Assembly (NCBI RefSeq): GCF_943734655.1
Contig: NC_071355.1
Coordinates: 33,815,464-33,879,463 of the forward strand
Length of the DNA stretch: 64,000 nucleotides
From: Sabethes cyaneus
Lineage: Eukaryota; Arthropoda; Insecta; Diptera; Culicidae
Direction of reading: 5' to 3'
Shown: positions 13,553 through 23,350 of the stretch, piece after piece
Numbering within the stretch: the first letter of the stretch is position 1
Layout: each line of letters opens with the position of its first letter
Notes under the pieces: model-generated
Told to the model about the DNA's origin: nothing
The model's database searches: none
The model's input: only the letters and a program-made list of their open reading frames with translations
Position numbers and translations under genes: made by a program

Positions 13553-14179
13553 AAATGCTCGAATGGGTAACAGAGTAAAATGCATCGCTCAATCATTAGA
13601 GCGGTACTGGTCAATGGTGATACTCACCAACACTGCTATCCCTCTTTAACTGTTTTGCTTCGTAACGCGCTTTTCATTCAACGGTGATTAAACCAAGACT
13701 CATTCGATATCTGCGTTGGGGAAGTGTGCCTTTGTCCCCTTTCTTGGTCTCAACGCAGGTCGAAGATAAAAAATGTAAAATTTCGTCAGCGTGGAGTTGG
13801 TAATAAAACTCATCTTTGATCTCTATAAGGTAACAGAATAACTTTTATTCTTGATCTTGATGAATTGTTTCCAAATGCACATTTTAACCAGAGCAAATAT
13901 GATATTTTTTCAAACTCAAACCCACGTGCTTTGAAAGAAGCATAAAATCTATAAACCCAAAGCATGCTATGACCTTTTTGAGCAATGATTCGAAAAACAT
14001 CAACTCAAGGCTACTTGTTGATACCAAAATTGCAACACACAAAATTCATTCGCAAAATTCGAGTTTTTATCCGATTGCCATCAAATTTAAACGATTGCTA
14101 AAACAATTAAACTTAGTTTTAGCGTGTTTATTTTATTTAATTTCGCCTCCATTTGCCCGGGCATTTGGATACGCCCGTA

Positions 14180-14566
14180 TTTTGGCCTTAGTCCCACTCA
14201 TGAAGTTTTGCAACATCGATATATTTGGGGGGTTAAGTTTTTTCAGCACGAAATGGTCATTATTTGCCTTACGCAACTCCAATACATCCTTTGCGTAATG
14301 GCATGAAACCAAATCCGGTCAGAAGATCAAAGGTGTGACAGGTGTGAGACTTCAAACGACAAAGAAGTCACTTGTTCAAATACACCTGTTCATTCATGGT
14401 AGGTGTGGTCACAAAAGTGTATTTCGCTTGCCAAATCAAGAATTTCTTGGTAAACCTCGACATCCTCTGTTTGCGGAGGTTCTCTGGAACATCCAACTTA
14501 TTCTTTGCAGTGAAATACTGCTCTCCGGAATCGGATTGAAGTCCGCTTTCACGTAGGTCTCGTCGT
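14180..14566 (-). pseudogene. Tc1/mariner transposase, C-terminal catalytic part (piece 3 of 3)
   Basis: Read on the minus strand from 14566, this gives DDETYVKADFNPIPGEQYF, the block around the first catalytic Asp of Tc1/mariner transposases. It continues through FTKKFLIWQA and TMNEQVYLN, and after a frame break gives PDLVSCHYAKDVLE (second catalytic Asp, near 14315) and LNPPN (near 14230). The region that should hold the third acidic residue is not recognisable. Stops and frameshifts make it inactive. It continues from 16344-16613 on the far side of a retroposed insertion; joining across the insertion restores the MDDET motif. Confidence 0.88.
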
Positions 14567-16331
14567 AGGGGGCTCATCACCCTTCCTTCATGCTGAATTC
14601 TATATTATTCCGATATGGCCTATTGACAGTGCAAAAATGACTCTTATAGTTAAATGCACTGGTTTTGCTGCGTTAGGGATGGCTATAATAAGGGACAGCG
14701 CTGTCATGTGGAACGAAGTAGAGAAAGCGTTGAAGGATGGGTACCCAATTACACACAAGCACGCATAAAATCCAATAAGCATATCGCTCACTTTATAGCG
14801 ATTATAGAAAAAATAAATGCAGTGCGGGTTATACAGTTCCCCCACAATTATGGACCATTTAAGCAGAGTTATGATTTTAAATCAATCATGTTTTTAGTTA
14901 CAGAAATATGTAATCTTTCAGTTGATTCAGTTATTAAACCAATTTAGTGAAAGTTTTCCACGGCAATTAAGCTTATATTATAACTCATCAAATACACAAT
15001 TATGATTTATGATTATGAATTATGATTATGAATTATGATCACTTTTGGAAGCGGTCACGATTATGAAACAATTTTTATCATATTATGGATCAAAATAAAA
15101 ATATACTTTTTGCAGCGAATTCACTCAATGAACTTTATTCAAATCATGTAATAACATAAAAATAACATTTTTCAAATCGTATGAAAGACCTTGTGTGGCT
15201 TTTGGTCTCTCTTTAGATGCCTGTCGTCCTTCTTCGAAGACATCTACCGATCAGCTTTTGGGAATGCTTTTCGCGATTTCACAACAGATTTTTTGTCCTG
15301 GAAAAAGAATCATAGGCTCACCAGCTGCGTTGGCTCCGAAAAGGCTAGTATAGGATGAAGTTTTCTTTTGTCCGAATTTTTATTAACTATGTAGGTACAG
15401 TGGACTCTCGAAAAAGTTAATCTTTGCAAGAGTTTAATTTAATTCCTGCTATGATGCGACTCTGTATAAAACAGTGGAAAGGCGAAAATAAACCGAAAAA
15501 ATTTAAAATAAACATAGAAAGAAATCGCGCGTATGTGACCGACAGCTCTAAGAACCAGTAAATACAAACTCTCTAAAAAGTTAAGGGAAAAATTAACGTT
15601 TTAAATTGTTGCATGAGAGCTAGCATTCGCGAAACTTTTGCGATGAACCGTTGCATATGAACCATCATAGCGTTTTACTGCCTTACGTAGCTTTCCTGTA
15701 TTGCGTAGTTCAGAAACAGCATTTTCCAAAAATTCAGCTCTGTGCAGCTTTCGATTCTGCTTAAAAAATATTTGTAATAGGTGCTAAACTCTTTGAATTT
15801 GTAAAAATTACATTGGAATCAAAGTGATCCATAATTGTAGAAAATTACCTTGTTTTGGTCACTATTATGGATCACTTTGAAAATTAGTTATTTTTACAGG
15901 AAAATCATTGGCAACCACCAATATTTCGCTGAATCGTAAAGAACTTAGCTTGATCTTTATGTACGAGTCATTTTTTGCTCGGAAATTGTTGATTATGTCA
16001 CATGGCAACCTTATGAATGAGGAATGTACTGCTTATGCTGATTGAAAAAAACGACAGACATTTTGACAGATTCTCGATAACAACTTTGTACGCTCATTGA
16101 AAAAGCATCAATGTCGGGATTTAAAGGATGTTTTATGTGTTAAAAGCTAGTTAATATGGTATATTTTGTTGCAAAAATGCTTCATACCTTCAAACAGTTT
16201 GTTTAACTGAGTTATTTAACTTGAAACACAAAAGTGATCCATAATTGTGGAGGGAGTGTACAGCAAATACCCGGGCGATCTCACAATAGATCAACGATAC
16301 TGGTCGCAGTGATGAGTCCATATTGGAAAAA
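14567..16331 (+). mobile_element. Retroposed SINE/LINE-tail copy with 12-bp target duplication, split by a later element
   Basis: The copy begins just after AGGTCTCGTCGT (14555-14566) and ends with a GGAAAAAA tail followed by the same 12 bases (16332-16343), as expected of target-primed insertion. Its body (14567-14833) matches 8777 onward. Its 3' end (16261-16331: CCCGGGCG, then TCACAATAGATCAACGATAC, then GGTCGCAGTGATGAGTCC) matches the reverse complement of 31655-31740. The middle is displaced by a separate DNA element at 14832-16260. The target was the coding sequence of a Tc1/mariner transposase. The copy is 5' truncated relative to the 8.6-kb copy. Confidence 0.85.
14832..16260. mobile_element. 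TA-inserted DNA element (MITE cluster) inside the SINE copy
   Basis: The left end TA-CAGTTCCCCCACAATTATGG and the right end CCATAATTGTGGAGGGAGTG-TA are inverted versions of each other, with TA at both borders, the Tc1/mariner pattern. Removing it rejoins the host repeat exactly as it appears uninterrupted at 31.7 kb. The inside has no transposase. It holds extra internal copies of the end motif (AAAGTGATCCATAATTGT near 15823 and ATTATGGATCACTTT near 15860, head to head), so two related elements may be fused or nested. Short (TTATGATTA)-type runs lie at 15000-15045. Confidence 0.75.
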
Positions 16332-16343
16332 AGGTCTCGTCGT

Positions 16344-16613
16344 CCATAACACAGCAGTATGGTTTCATGAGCTTTTGAACGAATAACTTCAGGGCACGGC
16401 TTTTCGCGACCGTATTCTGTTAATGCCTTCTGAACCTTGAACGTACGTAATCCAGCTCGAGTTTTGGCTTCTGAACGAAACTTTTAGTCAGATCCAGTTT
16501 TTTGTCACATCTCGAACGGAGAAGTTTGGTTTTCTGTCCAAGGGCCTAACTACGCGGGTGTGATCCTTAACATAGTTGGGACGACTTTTTTGTCCGCATT
16601 TTAAATTACGATC
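16344..16613 (-). pseudogene. Tc1/mariner transposase, middle part (piece 2 of 3)
   Basis: On the minus strand the piece contains, with frame breaks, DRKPNFSVRDVTKNW (linker after the DNA-binding region) and AKSRALKLFVQKLMK leading directly into CCVMDDET, the first catalytic Asp block. The block is cut at 16344 by the retroposed copy and resumes at 14566. A stop follows the linker motif, so the frame is dead. The N-terminal part lies at 18248-18507 beyond the GGGCGTAGC element. Confidence 0.82.
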
Positions 16614-16878
16614 CATGGGCGTAGCGAGGGGGGGGGGGGTGTTTGGGGGTTCAACCCCCCCCCCCCCCAGGAGAAAATTTGTTATACACTTTCAAGCTTG
16701 AAATTTCACAGCCAGCTGTTGTTTAAAGTGCAGGAAAATGTACAGGGCTGATTGTACGATCCCCGTCGGAGTCGTGAACTTAGAGCCGGGGTGGTTCGTG
16801 CTGTTTAGAGCCCCATTTAATTCGATCTTGGGTTACTTGTCGCCCATTTTCCAGGCATCTCTGAAGTCGCAGTTTTTT

Positions 16879-17018
16879 CCTGCTTGAATATGCCGCTGGA
16901 TCTCCTTATTTTTGTTGTTGTGCGCGGCTACCAGCGATCCCACATACACGGGTTCATCTACCACTTGTAGTTTGTCGCCGTCAACGATTACCGTCCGCGA
17001 AAAAAGCACGTTCGTCTC
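16879..17018 (-). pseudogene. RTE-type LINE fragment
   Basis: The minus strand reads SRTVIVDGDKLQVVDEPVYV then GSLVAAHNNKNKEIQRHIQ. This matches the part after the reverse transcriptase palm in RTE-like LINEs (pattern VDGD..VVD.FVYLGSLVT.DN...EI.RRI). The same segment occurs at about 46650-46790 inside the second GGCGTAGC element, on the same relative strand. Short relic. Confidence 0.7.
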
Positions 17019-17022
17019 ATTT

Positions 17023-17270
17023 GGTCCGCGTTAAATCAGACCAGACCAAATCGCAAAATTTAAAAGAATGAGTTAATGACAGCAAACGATCAAGAATTTT
17101 CTAAGTTACATTTTACTCTAATAAGACTACATAAATGTTGCAAACAGCCAGTGTTATGAGATGATTTCGAACAATTGATAGCTACAAACTATACAGAGCA
17201 GCAAACTTTGAACGCGTTTTTCTCGAAATAAGATTTTTGTCACTTGGCTCGGTCTGACTTAATAGCGACC
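17023..17270. mobile_element. MITE family B, copy 1 (4-bp target duplication ATTT)
   Basis: Ends GGTCCGCGTTAAATCAGACC and GGTCTGACTTAATAGCGACC are inverted near-copies, bounded by ATTT at 17019-17022 and 17271-17274. The element is homologous in inverse orientation to 51486-51707, with shared inner blocks such as TTTTGTCACTTGG and the complement of AACGATTAAGAATCTC. No coding capacity. It is nested in an RTE-bearing element. Confidence 0.8.
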
Positions 17271-17784
17271 ATTTGAGCTATTATCATTCATGTATTTGGT
17301 CTTCGACGCATTGGTTTAAAGCCTAATCCTGCTAGGCTCCGCTTTCAGTCTAACACAGACGGCCTTCGTCGTGGCAAAGTTTCTGTCACCTGCTTAGCCA
17401 AGAAGTTTGCTACATTTACTGAGAATCAAACCTCCCTTTTCGAAATCTGATCATCGGATCACCTTAACCCGAATCAGCCCAGAATTACCCCGCAAAATCA
17501 GGCAAATTTTCAACTTTGAAATGCTATTGCATCATGGTACAGAGCTTTTATACTTAATGTGATATTTCTTGTCGAACTATATCTATTTCATTCGAAATGG
17601 TGTTACCAAATTATGGAAATAGCGATTTGTTTTCATTTTATAGCGAAAAGTATAAAATTTGTCAAGTGATGCCATATGTCATCATTGGGATGATTCGGGT
17701 TAATAGCGATGTTGAGAATCATACAGGATAAGTTGTTCTTCAGCACCCTCGCTGCGTCTCGAAGAGACTCAGTTCTATGGACTT

Positions 17785-18092
17785 AAACAGCCTCTCCCAG
17801 CCGAGATTCAAACATACAACGTACCTCAATGCCGGCTGGGAAGCCATAACTTTAACTCTGTTATTTCAATTTGATTTTTTGTCTGATGAGCCGTGGGATT
17901 AAACGTCCTTTCTAAGACTTGACCCTTTTTCATCGACAGACTTCGCAGTCGGCTACTAGAGTACAGACAGTTACGGGGCTGTTGCAAAAATCCTACTGAC
18001 TCTATCTAGCAGCACCGCCTAGCCGAAATTCGAACATGCGACGACTACCTACCTGTTAGACCAGCATCGTACCTCGAAACCAACTAAGCGGC
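17785..18092 (-). mobile_element. SINE family C: tRNA-like head, body, then a second tRNA-like head
   Basis: On the minus strand the first head (18092-18020) has GGTTTCGAGGTACGATGC and a B-box-like GTTCGAATTTC. The body follows (CTAGATAGAGTCAGTAGGAT, CCCCGTAACTGTC, GACTGCGAAGTCTGTCGAT, GTCTTAGAAAGGACG), then a purine-rich tail. At 17845-17790 a second tRNA-like segment follows (GGCATTGAGGTACG, then TGTTTGAATCTCGGC). The same family occurs at 44990-45215, 45331-45420 and 48139-48235. Confidence 0.8.
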
Positions 18093-18247
18093 ATTTGTCT
18101 CATGAAGAATACTCAATTTCAACCAAAATAGTTGTTAACTGAAAATATTTCTCCATTTCCTGAATAAGCTGCTTACGGTTAGGCTATGTCAGATTTGTTT
18201 TTGTAAACCCCCCCCCCCCCCAAGGAACTTTTCTGGCTACGCCCGTG

Positions 18248-18507
18248 ATCAACAGTCAAACGTTTCTTCCAACTGTTTCATGACACGAAGAAACCATAGA
18301 ATTCGAGATTCCAAACTTTTTGCCGCTAGCACAAAGTGATAGATCCTTATTTTCGTTGTACTTGTGCAGAATTTTTTCCTGAGCGAGCTTTCGACATCGT
18401 TTTGACGTAGGATTACGTCTATCTATGACTTCTATTCTATCTATATGGGGGTGCACTTTAGAAAAACGAAAAGGGAACATGTAACGGAAAGTGGGTATAG
18501 TTTGCAC
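18248..18507 (-). pseudogene. Tc1/mariner transposase, N-terminal DNA-binding part (piece 1 of 3)
   Basis: An open frame on the minus strand contains KYNENKDLSLCASGKKFGIS followed by NSMV, a helix-turn-helix resembling the N-terminus of Tc1/mariner transposases. A frameshift is needed to continue into MKQLEETFDC, just before the GGGCGTAGC insertion at 18247. With the pieces at 16344-16613 and 14180-14566 it makes one gene broken by two insertions. A GACGTAGGATTACGTC palindrome lies within the coding stretch (18404-18419). Confidence 0.75.
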
Positions 18508-18510
18508 GCT

Positions 18511-19355
18511 TATAACTCAGTCATCCGTCAATAGATTCCAGAGATATATTGGTATCAATCAATTGGAAAATTTTCAAAAAACCCATTACAACGCAGTAGA
18601 TTATATGTTTCCCCAACAGACGTTTAATAATTGAGAAAATATTAGACGAATATTCATTATTTCATTATTTTCATTTTTTTGCCTTCCCACGTCAATGCTT
18701 CCCTAGCACGGATGACAGAAATATATACGAGATGAGCTATGGGTTAAGGCAACGAAGACATCCAAATTCACCAAGCGAGACGCCAATAAACCGAAGAATC
18801 CATCGACTCATCCGCCAGTGAACGTTATGGTTTCGGCTACTATTTATTTAAAACTAGTGCTTGTCTTTCGGTGCGCATCGTCATTCGGTCAGCGGCTTTG
18901 GTTGGCGACACATCGGCAAGCAGCTAGCTTGCGACACATAACATTATCATAACATAACATCATAAACATAAAAGTCTATCTTGATTACAGATCCTACCAG
19001 TAGCGTTTGTCCGATAAACAGTATTCCCACCATTAATCCTCTCACCAATAACCTATCTGATGGACGAAAGCAGACAATGGACACAACAATTCAGAAATTT
19101 GAGGATTCGAGATTACCGAACGGACCTCTTCAGGTCCACAATTTAAATTAGCTCTACATTCCTAGTCCTACGTCAAGCCTGCACCCGTGCCACTAGGCAT
19201 GGCCCCTTGTACTTTTAAAATCTTTGTGCACCTGAACAAAAGACTCACACAGTGTAAACAGTGCACTTGGAACTTTCTTCAAGCAAAATTTCAATTAATT
19301 TCACTCAGCAGCTCAATAGTTAGCGGAATTTAAGTGTAAACAGCTTGTTTGGAAA
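18511..19355. other. No gene seen; possible core promoter near 18845-18890
   Basis: Mostly unremarkable DNA. Around 18845 TATTTAAA is followed about 35 bases later by TCATTCGGTCAG, a fair TATA plus arthropod initiator pair. It could be the remnant of an LTR or a pol II promoter, but no gene or paired LTR was found. A short ACATAACAT-rich run lies at about 18938-18968. Confidence 0.25.
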
Positions 19356-19428
19356 ACGTAAATGTAAAAATAAAAAATAAGAAAACTTATCCAATTTAAT
19401 TCTACTATGTGTATTTTATTCAATGGCA

Positions 19429-19465
19429 GATACGTATTTCGCCTACGACTTGCAGGCTTCCTCAG
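19429..19465 (-). ncRNA. Hammerhead-like motif, left arm
   Basis: Mirror copy, on the minus strand, of the motif at 19480-19516: CTGAGGA at 19465-19459, stem II GCCT/AGGC, GAAA at 19440-19437. It exists because the element is a palindrome. Catalytic competence is untested, since the core differs from the CUGAUGA consensus. Confidence 0.4.
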
Positions 19466-19479
19466 TGTCTGTTTTCGAA

Positions 19480-19516
19480 CTGAGGAAGCCTGCAAGTCGT
19501 AGGCGAAATACGTATC
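19480..19516 (+). ncRNA. Hammerhead-like motif, right arm
   Basis: CTGAGGA (19480-19486) is followed by a perfect 4-bp stem II (GCCT at 19488-19491, AGGC at 19501-19504), then GAAA and TACGTATC, where TACGTA is self-complementary. That order is the hammerhead ribozyme core with a very short stem III, as described for Penelope-like elements. The core is CUGAGGA rather than CUGAUGA, and I see no clear stem I, so it may be a decayed or non-cleaving version. Confidence 0.45.
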
Positions 19517-19989
19517 TGCCATTGAATAAAATACACACAGTAGAATTAAATTGGATAAGTTTTCTTATTTTTTATTTTTAGGTTTCGTATTCTACTAAGA
19601 CGCTCCAAAAAACTTCAGACGTAAATGTCCAACGAATGACATCTTTTCTTCTCCGCTGGGTTTACTATCCTCAAAATTTGAAACTGAAACCTCCCTTTAT
19701 GAATCTAATACTATGAGCACCTTATTCTGTCTGTAAAGAAATCCAGGCCCCAGACAGGGAGTCATGTTTTCGTGCAAGAATCGCAACTCGCTCTCTAAAT
19801 GCTTTACAAAAAGCTGATACTTAACATGTGTACCTCACAAGCAGTCTCGTATTCAAGGCAGGATTAACTGTGAACCCGAAAAAGAAATTGGTGTGATAAA
19901 CATAAACATATTCGTGATATGTACAATGATGCACAGATATCAGTGCTCTGGTTAACGCGCCGCAGTTGATAGAGGTAAATTAGTATATA

Positions 19990-20177
19990 CACACTTAAAC
20001 GATTCGGTAAAATTTACCGAAATCTAAACAGCTGAACGTTCGGTAAAATTTTTTATTGCACCAATCATTACTAATGATCTGTAAACGTCGATTGGCACCA
20101 TCGAAATTTTTACCGAACGTTCAGCTGTTTAGATTTCGGTAAAATTTTACCGAATTCGGTGCTTTTTATTAAGTGTG
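19990..20177. mobile_element. TA-flanked MITE with long TIRs (188 bp)
   Basis: Left end CACACTTAA and right end TTAAGTGTG are bounded by TA. The inner arms (TTACCGAAATCTAAACAGCT then GAACGTTCGGTAAAA) repeat in inverse orientation for about 60 bases, with an indel near the right end. Non-coding, and folds into a single long hairpin. Consistent with a Tc1/mariner-type MITE. Confidence 0.82.
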
Positions 20178-21277
20178 TATGTAAATGTAAGCGAAGACTC
20201 AAACAAATTATACCAGATGCATTCAAGACAAGCATCAGTAACGTAGTTGCATCTCATAGAGTTACATATTGTTAGAGGTACATTTAGGTGTTTTTGTCAT
20301 TTCGGTTATCTCCGACAGAGATTCTCCGTTGTAATGAATCTAGTTTATCACATCAAAGACTGCTTTTAAGACGATACTAAAGAACATTTGATGGGATGCC
20401 CCCGATTTGCTCCCAATTAGACGCGAGGCAGGGTAGTCGGGCTACAGCTAGTTGCACATAAATTTCTTTATTTGCTTGAGTTAAAAGTCATATTTTTTCA
20501 ACTTTTCGTAGTCCTACGTTGATATAGCGGTAGTGTCTCAGATATAACCCTCAACTTTTTCATCACTTACATGAATTATGATACATTGATTTCAAGAGTC
20601 ACCGCTATGTTTTTAGTCCGACTCATTTTTTGAACTTTCACATTTCCGTTTTCTGGTTCCGGAAATTCATCATTGATTTATTTTTGACCCTGGCCTTCAG
20701 AACTTCGAGCTTCTCAATATAATAACAACTTTTGATTGATTATGTCCATCGCAAACCGCTTTCAGTGCTAGATTGGTTGAACAACATCTTACCAATGCCT
20801 GTCCGTTTTCTTGGAGATAAAGCTCGCTTGTGGTATTTAACCTCTGTTAGAAATCCAAATAGAAAAATGTACATATATTTTCTTTCTCATTTAAATTTCG
20901 ATAGGAGAGAATGTACCACTAACAAATGCAAGTAGAGAGAAATTAAACAGTTTATAAAGAATTCTCTGTTGAAATAGTCATAGAACCAAATGTAATTAAA
21001 AATTTCAGTTTCCAGCAGTCCACAAATACTACATAAAAGCAGAATAATGTTATACTTTCAACAATCTAAAGAGCTATGCAGTGATACACTCAAGTACTTT
21101 TTTACACGGTTTGTGTTTTCCTTCATTAAGAACGGGGCTATTAAGGGACCATTCACTTATTACTCATTGCATTTGGGAGATGCCTGACATTCGTCATGTA
21201 GTTTGTAAATGGTGTCTAAGTTGCACCGTTTTTGAGTAATTGAAAAAGAAAGTAAACCGTTTAAAAAAAGATTTGAG
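20178..21277. other. No gene seen
   Basis: AT-rich unique DNA. It includes one copy of a recurrent palindrome-like motif (CGTAGTCCTACGTT at 20507-20520). No coding region is supported. Confidence 0.45.
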
Positions 21278-21279
21278 TG

Positions 21280-21706
21280 TACCTCAATATAAGCCAACCT
21301 CGTTATAAAATATCCTCGATGTAGGACAATTTTTATCTCGATATAAGAAAAATTCCTTTGACATGGTTGGTAAAGACACCAGAGCTAATTTTCCATTCCA
21401 AAAGCGGCGCTATGAAGATGTTCATTATTTCAAAATATTTCCAAAAACTGTAAAAAACTAATAACTCAAACAATAATAAACAGTTCAAAAAACGTAAACG
21501 CACAACGCAGAGCAAAATTGGCGCCTGCTAATGCAAAATTTTATTGAATAAATCATGTTTCGATATAAGACAACTTTTTGAAATAATAAATTGTGGGGGT
21601 CAGTCCCAGTGTAATGGTAAGCATTCACGCCGAGGATCCGGGTTCAAATCGCAACCCCGCAGAAGTCACGAAACAAAAAAAAATTGTCTCATATCGAGTA
21701 TCCCTG
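21280..21706. repeat. Region with inverted CTCGATATAAG repeats enclosing a tRNA-like segment
   Basis: The left side (21280-21355) has several imperfect copies of CTCGATATAAG. At 21560-21575 and, in inverse orientation, at 21684-21699 (TTGTCTCATATCGAG) the motif flanks a tRNA-like sequence. It looks like a fold-back element or a pair of decayed TIRs. The outer limits are uncertain. Confidence 0.4.
21595..21664 (+). repeat. tRNA-derived pseudogene or SINE head
   Basis: CCCAGTGTAATGGTAAGC (A-box/D-arm-like) and CCGGGTTCAAATCGC (B-box) are spaced as in a tRNA. The ends GGGGGT and AACCCCGC can pair as an acceptor stem. The T-stem does not pair properly and the anticodon region is short, so this is not a functional tRNA. 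An A-rich run follows (21672-21682). Confidence 0.55.
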
Positions 21707-22185
21707 TATTAAAGCTATTTGGACTAATAACTAGAGAAGTCAGAATGTCTACATCATTCTCCAAAAAAGGGGGAGGTGTGCACAATATAAAAAGGGTTGC
21801 TCATTCTTGTAAAGTAAACATTGCGGGCACACTTATTTTTATGGCTCTCACGAATAATACTTTGTATTGAAGCAAACCGTCAGGGGTGACGGGTTGACTA
21901 ATAGCAGATCAGGCATTCGACAAGATGAATATTCCATGCAACGTTGCCTGGTTTTGCAAAAGTCCGTAGTGTTACCATCGGTGTTTTCCTCTCTGAAGTA
22001 AGGGTTGTAATTTCATTTCAAAAGTAAAATAAAACTAAATTTAATCAAATTTCTGTATAAATAAAAGCATAACCGATATTTATGCTTCATTTGAAGGTTT
22101 ATTGAAGGAAACCTAAACATTTTTTAATTAAATTAGTTTATGATACATTTGAGATTTGACTTAAATTATTCAAGGACTTTGTCTT

Positions 22186-23350
22186 TATTTTTCCGTCCTT
22201 CATGTGATACTGTGTCGCGTTTTTGTGTTATCTTCTTGCCGTTTTTTGTTGTATTTTAAACGTGTATTAGTCGTTTTCCGTTTTTCTTAGCATCTGCCTT
22301 TCTAGCATTTCCAGCATTCTATTTGTCTCTTTTCAGCGATAGTAATAATAGTAATAGTAGTAATACTATTTTCTATTGCCTTTTGTGGCGTTTTGGTTGG
22401 TTTTGGTGGCGTCTTTAATGGCATTTGTAGTCGTTTTAGGCTGTTGTTGCTATAGTGCCGTCGTGTTACCATGTGTTCATCGTCTTTTTTGTAAAAGACC
22501 TTATTTATAACTTTTTCGTCTTGTTTATTGTCTTTTTTGATATTTTTTTACGCTTCTATGGAGGTTTTTCAACATCTTTTCACAGTATTTTTGTTGTCTT
22601 TCGTTTTTACGCCTACTTGTCATCAGTTTTCCGTAATCTTTTATCGTCTTTTTTGTCGTCTTTTCATCGTTGTATTGTTGTCCTCTCGACGCTTTTCTAC
22701 TGTCGTTTGTTTTCGCTTTGTTGTCTCTTTTGTATTCGTTGTCTTTCGTTGTATTTTTGAAGTCATTCCCTGCTCTTTTAGCCATCTATTCACCGTTTTT
22801 TCGTCGTCTGTTTGTCGCTTTTAACTTTTGATTTTGACATTTTTAACCCATTTTTCCGCAGCATTTTGCTCTGCTTGCCATTTTTTGGCGGCTTAGATTT
22901 TTGCGTCTTTTCACTCACATTTTGTCTTCTTTTCTCGTCATCTTCTTTTATCATCATTCCGCCCTTTCTTTTGTTGTCACTTTGTCACTTTTTTGCTATT
23001 TTTTTATTGTCCTTGTCATTGTCAGGACTACAAAAATATTATCTTTTTACTGATTTTCCGTCGTTCTTTCGTCGTCTTTCTGTCTTGTATTCACTGTCCT
23101 TTTGCATTGCATGTTTTCTCGTTTTTTAATGCTTTTTAAATGTCATTGTTTTTATTTTGTTGTTATATTTTGTCTCTGTTTTGACGTTTTTCCATCGTTT
23201 TCACGTTATTTCCGAACTTTGTTGTCTTTTTTCCAGTTAGTCATCCAATTTTCGCCATATTTTCATCAATTTTAGGCCGTATTTTTTCACATTTTCGCCG
23301 TTGATTGCCACCTCTACATTGTCTTTTTTTCATATATTAGTAATTTTTTC
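22186..23350. repeat. Pyrimidine tract (purine on minus), about 1.2 kb
   Basis: The plus strand is strongly T/C-rich with G scattered and few A. It is built from quasi-repeated words such as TCGTCTTTT, TTGTCGT and TTTTCGTC, with no exact period. Overlapping Phe/Leu/Cys/Ser-rich open frames are compositional. It is one of several such tracts in this window; this one favours GTC-containing words rather than TTTTCTG. Confidence 0.7.

Larger units (their letters stand above)
16614..18247. mobile_element. GGGCGTAGC-ended TIR element inside the transposase gene
   Basis: The left end CATGGGCGTAGCGAGG and the right end, read on the opposite strand, CACGGGCGTAGCCAG are inverted near-copies. Both are followed inward by long G (C) runs (G at about 16627-16639, C at 16656-16668, C at 18208-18221). 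It separates two pieces of one Tc1/mariner transposase, so it is an insertion. I cannot see a clean 8-bp target duplication here, unlike the related element at 46102-47269. The interior holds an RTE relic, a MITE and a SINE pair. Confidence 0.6.
19366..19618. mobile_element. Miniature Penelope-like fold-back element (253 bp)
   Basis: Two 102-bp arms (19365-19466 and 19479-19580) are inverted copies with about one mismatch, around a 12-base loop. A 38-base 3' extension (GGTTTCGTATTCTACTAAGA..., then CCAAAAAA) follows the right arm. ACGTAAATGT precedes the element (19356-19365) and follows it (19619-19628), a 10-bp target duplication. Each arm carries a hammerhead-like core. A similar arrangement with a similar 3' extension exists at 32442-32635. 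Inverted terminal repeats with hammerhead motifs are known from Penelope-like retroelements; assignment here is by that resemblance. No reverse transcriptase or GIY-YIG is present. Confidence 0.65.

Noticed and set aside
16321..16343. Residues FFPIW after MDDET as transposase sequence
   Set aside because: They come from the A-rich tail and 3' end of the retroposed copy; the true continuation (YVKADF) lies at 14566.
16614..18247. 8-bp target duplication around the first GGGCGTAGC element
   Set aside because: TTACGATC on the left and ATCAACAG on the right do not match; only the inverted ends support the element.
21595..21664. Functional tRNA gene
   Set aside because: The T-stem does not pair and the anticodon arm is too short; only A- and B-box-like elements remain.
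22455..23129. Phe/Leu/Cys-rich frames that look like membrane proteins
   Set aside because: Composition of a pyrimidine tract; overlapping frames are equally open and none has a convincing start or homolog pattern. The same applies to the frames at 32139-33072, 52073-52772 and 55826-56386.
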